Source: Roseivirga sp. 4D4 (lineage in GTDB: Bacteria; Bacteroidota; Bacteroidia; Cytophagales; Cyclobacteriaceae). Taken from it: a DNA stretch of 64,000 bases. This document shows positions 62,641 to 64,000 of the stretch, in pieces (position 1 is the stretch's first letter; the number at the start of each line of letters is the position of its first letter). The stretch covers positions 727,001 through 791,000 of the forward strand of contig NZ_MDGP01000001.1 of the NCBI RefSeq assembly GCF_001747095.1, written 5' to 3'. The notes under the pieces were generated by a model. It had not been told where the DNA came from. It searched no databases and saw only the letters and a program-made list of their open reading frames with translations. Both the position numbers and the translations under genes were made by a program.

Positions 62641-64000
62641 ATGATTAGACACACACAAGAAAGAGAAAGTGAGCTTAAATACCTGTCTACAGCTTTTGAG
62701 GGCTGTTTGAATGGTAAACATAGCTTGGCTTTTATTAAGGGAGAACCAGGTTCTGGTAAGTCTTTCGTAGCACACAAATTTTTATCGGGTCTTGAAACCA
62801 GAGATGATGTAATCATGGGGACGGGCATATGTAATGCTAAAAGTGGCTTCGGTAATCCCTACCTTCCTTTTAAGGAGGCAATGAACGATCTCATTCACTC
62901 CCTTTCAGAGAAAGAGGCCTTAGATCCCAAAAAGGAGTTAGCAAATAAAGGAGTACGATTCGCATTCAAGGCACTACTCGACAATGCCCCTGACCTTATT
63001 GATCTTTTTGTTCCCGCAGGAGGGCTAATCAATAAACTTGGGAAGTATGCATTGGAAGAATCAGGCTTAAAAGAAAAAATTGACACTTGGAGAACCAAAA
63101 CAGATCAAGAGCCTCCTGTACTAAATGATGCCGAAATTTCCACACAGTATGTGAGCTTCCTCAAGCAGCTATCCAGCAATTACAAGGTCGTGATCTTTAT
63201 CGATGATCTTCAATGGGCGGACGAAGCTTCTATCAACCTTCTTTTTCATATTAGTCGTCATCTTGAGACGTTTCCCGTGTTTTTTCTGGGTACCTACCGA
63301 ACCAGCTATGAAGAGGTGGAGAAGAATGGAGAAAGGCATGCGTTAGCACCGGTTCTAAATGAATTGAAAACGATTCATGGAGATATATCTCTTGATTTGA
63401 ACTTTGAAAACGAGGAGGAAAAGTTGCAATTCCTTTCATCTATCATAGATCGAGAACCGAATAAGCTTGATGATTCTTTCAGAAAGGAGTTTATAAAGAT
63501 TAGTAATGGGAATCCCCTTTTTGTTACAGAGCTGTTTAAGGCTATGCAAGAAAGTGGTAAGCTTTATCAAAATGAGGCAGGCGAATGGGAAGTTTCAGAT
63601 AATCTTGTTTGGGATGAAATGCCAGTGAAAGTAGAAGCCGTGGTAGAGGAAAGAGTAGAACGACTCGAGACATCTATGAGATCGTTACTCTCACAAGCCA
63701 GTGCTCAGGGCCGTGAGTTTCTGCTACAGGTGATTTCCCAAATTGAAGAAATCAATGAACGAGAGCTGGTTCGGAATTTCACGCGTGAGTTGGCACAAAA
63801 ACACCAGTTAGTGAATGAGTTGAGACCGAAACGAAGAAATGGCAAGATTTTAAGTCCATTCAATTTTACCAATGGCCTTGTTCAACAATACCTCTATAAC
63901 GATTTGGGTTTTAGTGAAAGGATGTTTCTTCATGATGACATTGTCAAGGCACTTGAGACCATTTATGAAAATGAAATCGATTCTGTGGCTTCATTGTTGG
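62641..64000 (+). CDS. STAND/AAA-family signalling ATPase (C-terminus outside window)
   Basis: The frame is open to the window end (453 residues seen). An N-terminal module gives Walker A (IKGEPGSGKS, residues 32-41) and Walker B (VVIFIDDLQWAD, residues 183-194), the DDLQWAD form of AAA_16/STAND ATPases found before adenylate-cyclase, MalT or kinase-like regulators. A downstream helical part (GNPLFVTELFKAMQESGKLY; LLSQASAQGREFLL) is as in that group. The output domain is beyond the window. It is divergent from the avidin-like gene 78 bp away, and may sense a signal and control that operon (inference). Start ATG at 62641. Confidence 0.85.
   Translation, partial: MIRHTQERESELKYLSTAFEGCLNGKHSLAFIKGEPGSGKSFVAHKFLSGLETRDDVIMGTGICNAKSGFGNPYLPFKEAMNDLIHSLSEKEALDPKKELANKGVRFAFKALLDNAPDLIDLFVPAGGLINKLGKYALEESGLKEKIDTWRTKTDQEPPVLNDAEISTQYVSFLKQLSSNYKVVIFIDDLQWADEASINLLFHISRHLETFPVFFLGTYRTSYEEVEKNGERHALAPVLNELKTIHGDISLDLNFENEEEKLQFLSSIIDREPNKLDDSFRKEFIKISNGNPLFVTELFKAMQESGKLYQNEAGEWEVSDNLVWDEMPVKVEAVVEERVERLETSMRSLLSQASAQGREFLLQVISQIEEINERELVRNFTRELAQKHQLVNELRPKRRNGKILSPFNFTNGLVQQYLYNDLGFSERMFLHDDIVKALETIYENEIDSVASLL

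Noticed and set aside
62565..62828. Minus-strand frame next to the avidin-like gene
   Set aside because: Antisense to the N-terminus of the STAND ATPase, whose Walker motifs prove the plus-strand frame.

Overview
The window reads as chromosomal DNA of a Bacteroidota bacterium, most likely a marine Cytophagales relative (Roseivirga/Fulvivirga-like; this rank is an inference). Supporting signs are a SusC/SusD pair with an ECF sigma/FecR switch, TonB-dependent receptors with carboxypeptidase-like N-domains, BNR-repeat proteins, a beta-propeller histidine kinase with a Y_Y_Y domain, DUF6090 proteins, PadR-linked MacB-like permeases, -7 boxes of the TAnnTTTG type, and moderate-to-low GC. No rRNA, tRNA, CRISPR array or transposase gene was seen. 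Most genes lie on the minus strand.

Layout: 1-6000 holds sigma factor, FecR, SusC and a SusD cut by the window edge, a FecI/FecR-type nutrient-uptake locus. 6.3-8.5 kb is a membrane pyrophosphatase of the K+-dependent type. 8.7-12.8 kb holds a TonB receptor with a coupled short-chain dehydrogenase and a divergent MarR regulator. 12.8-20 kb holds peptidases (M28, DPP-IV), a lipase-like hydrolase and a membrane LytTR regulator, with a repeat-filled gap at 17.4-17.7 kb. 20-24 kb is a DUF6090 protein, PadR and a large ABC permease. 24-26 kb is a LysR gene divergent from an Asp/Glu racemase operon that begins with a likely unannotated 48-residue protein. 26-36 kb has an Lhr-like helicase, acetyltransferases, a BNR protein, and a propeller/TonB-C-domain/membrane-protein trio. 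36-40 kb is a two-component pair with an unusually short DHp hairpin. 40-51 kb is small metabolic and enzyme genes, including an exported SurE. 51.9-53.5 kb is an AT-rich two-gene insert (AbiC-like membrane protein plus an unknown) framed by imperfect inverted repeats. 53.5-60.5 kb is serine dehydratase, aconitase, an AtoE-type transporter and an HExxH metallopeptidase.

The most unusual part is the end of the window (60.5-64 kb): a lipoprotein of the pepsin family (A1, both DTG motifs present), which is rare in bacteria, directly downstream of a protein that looks like two avidin domains in tandem without a signal peptide. A STAND/AAA ATPase is divergent 78 bp away. This is my best candidate for an undescribed system. 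Its function is unknown, and biotin binding is uncertain because some pocket tryptophans are replaced.
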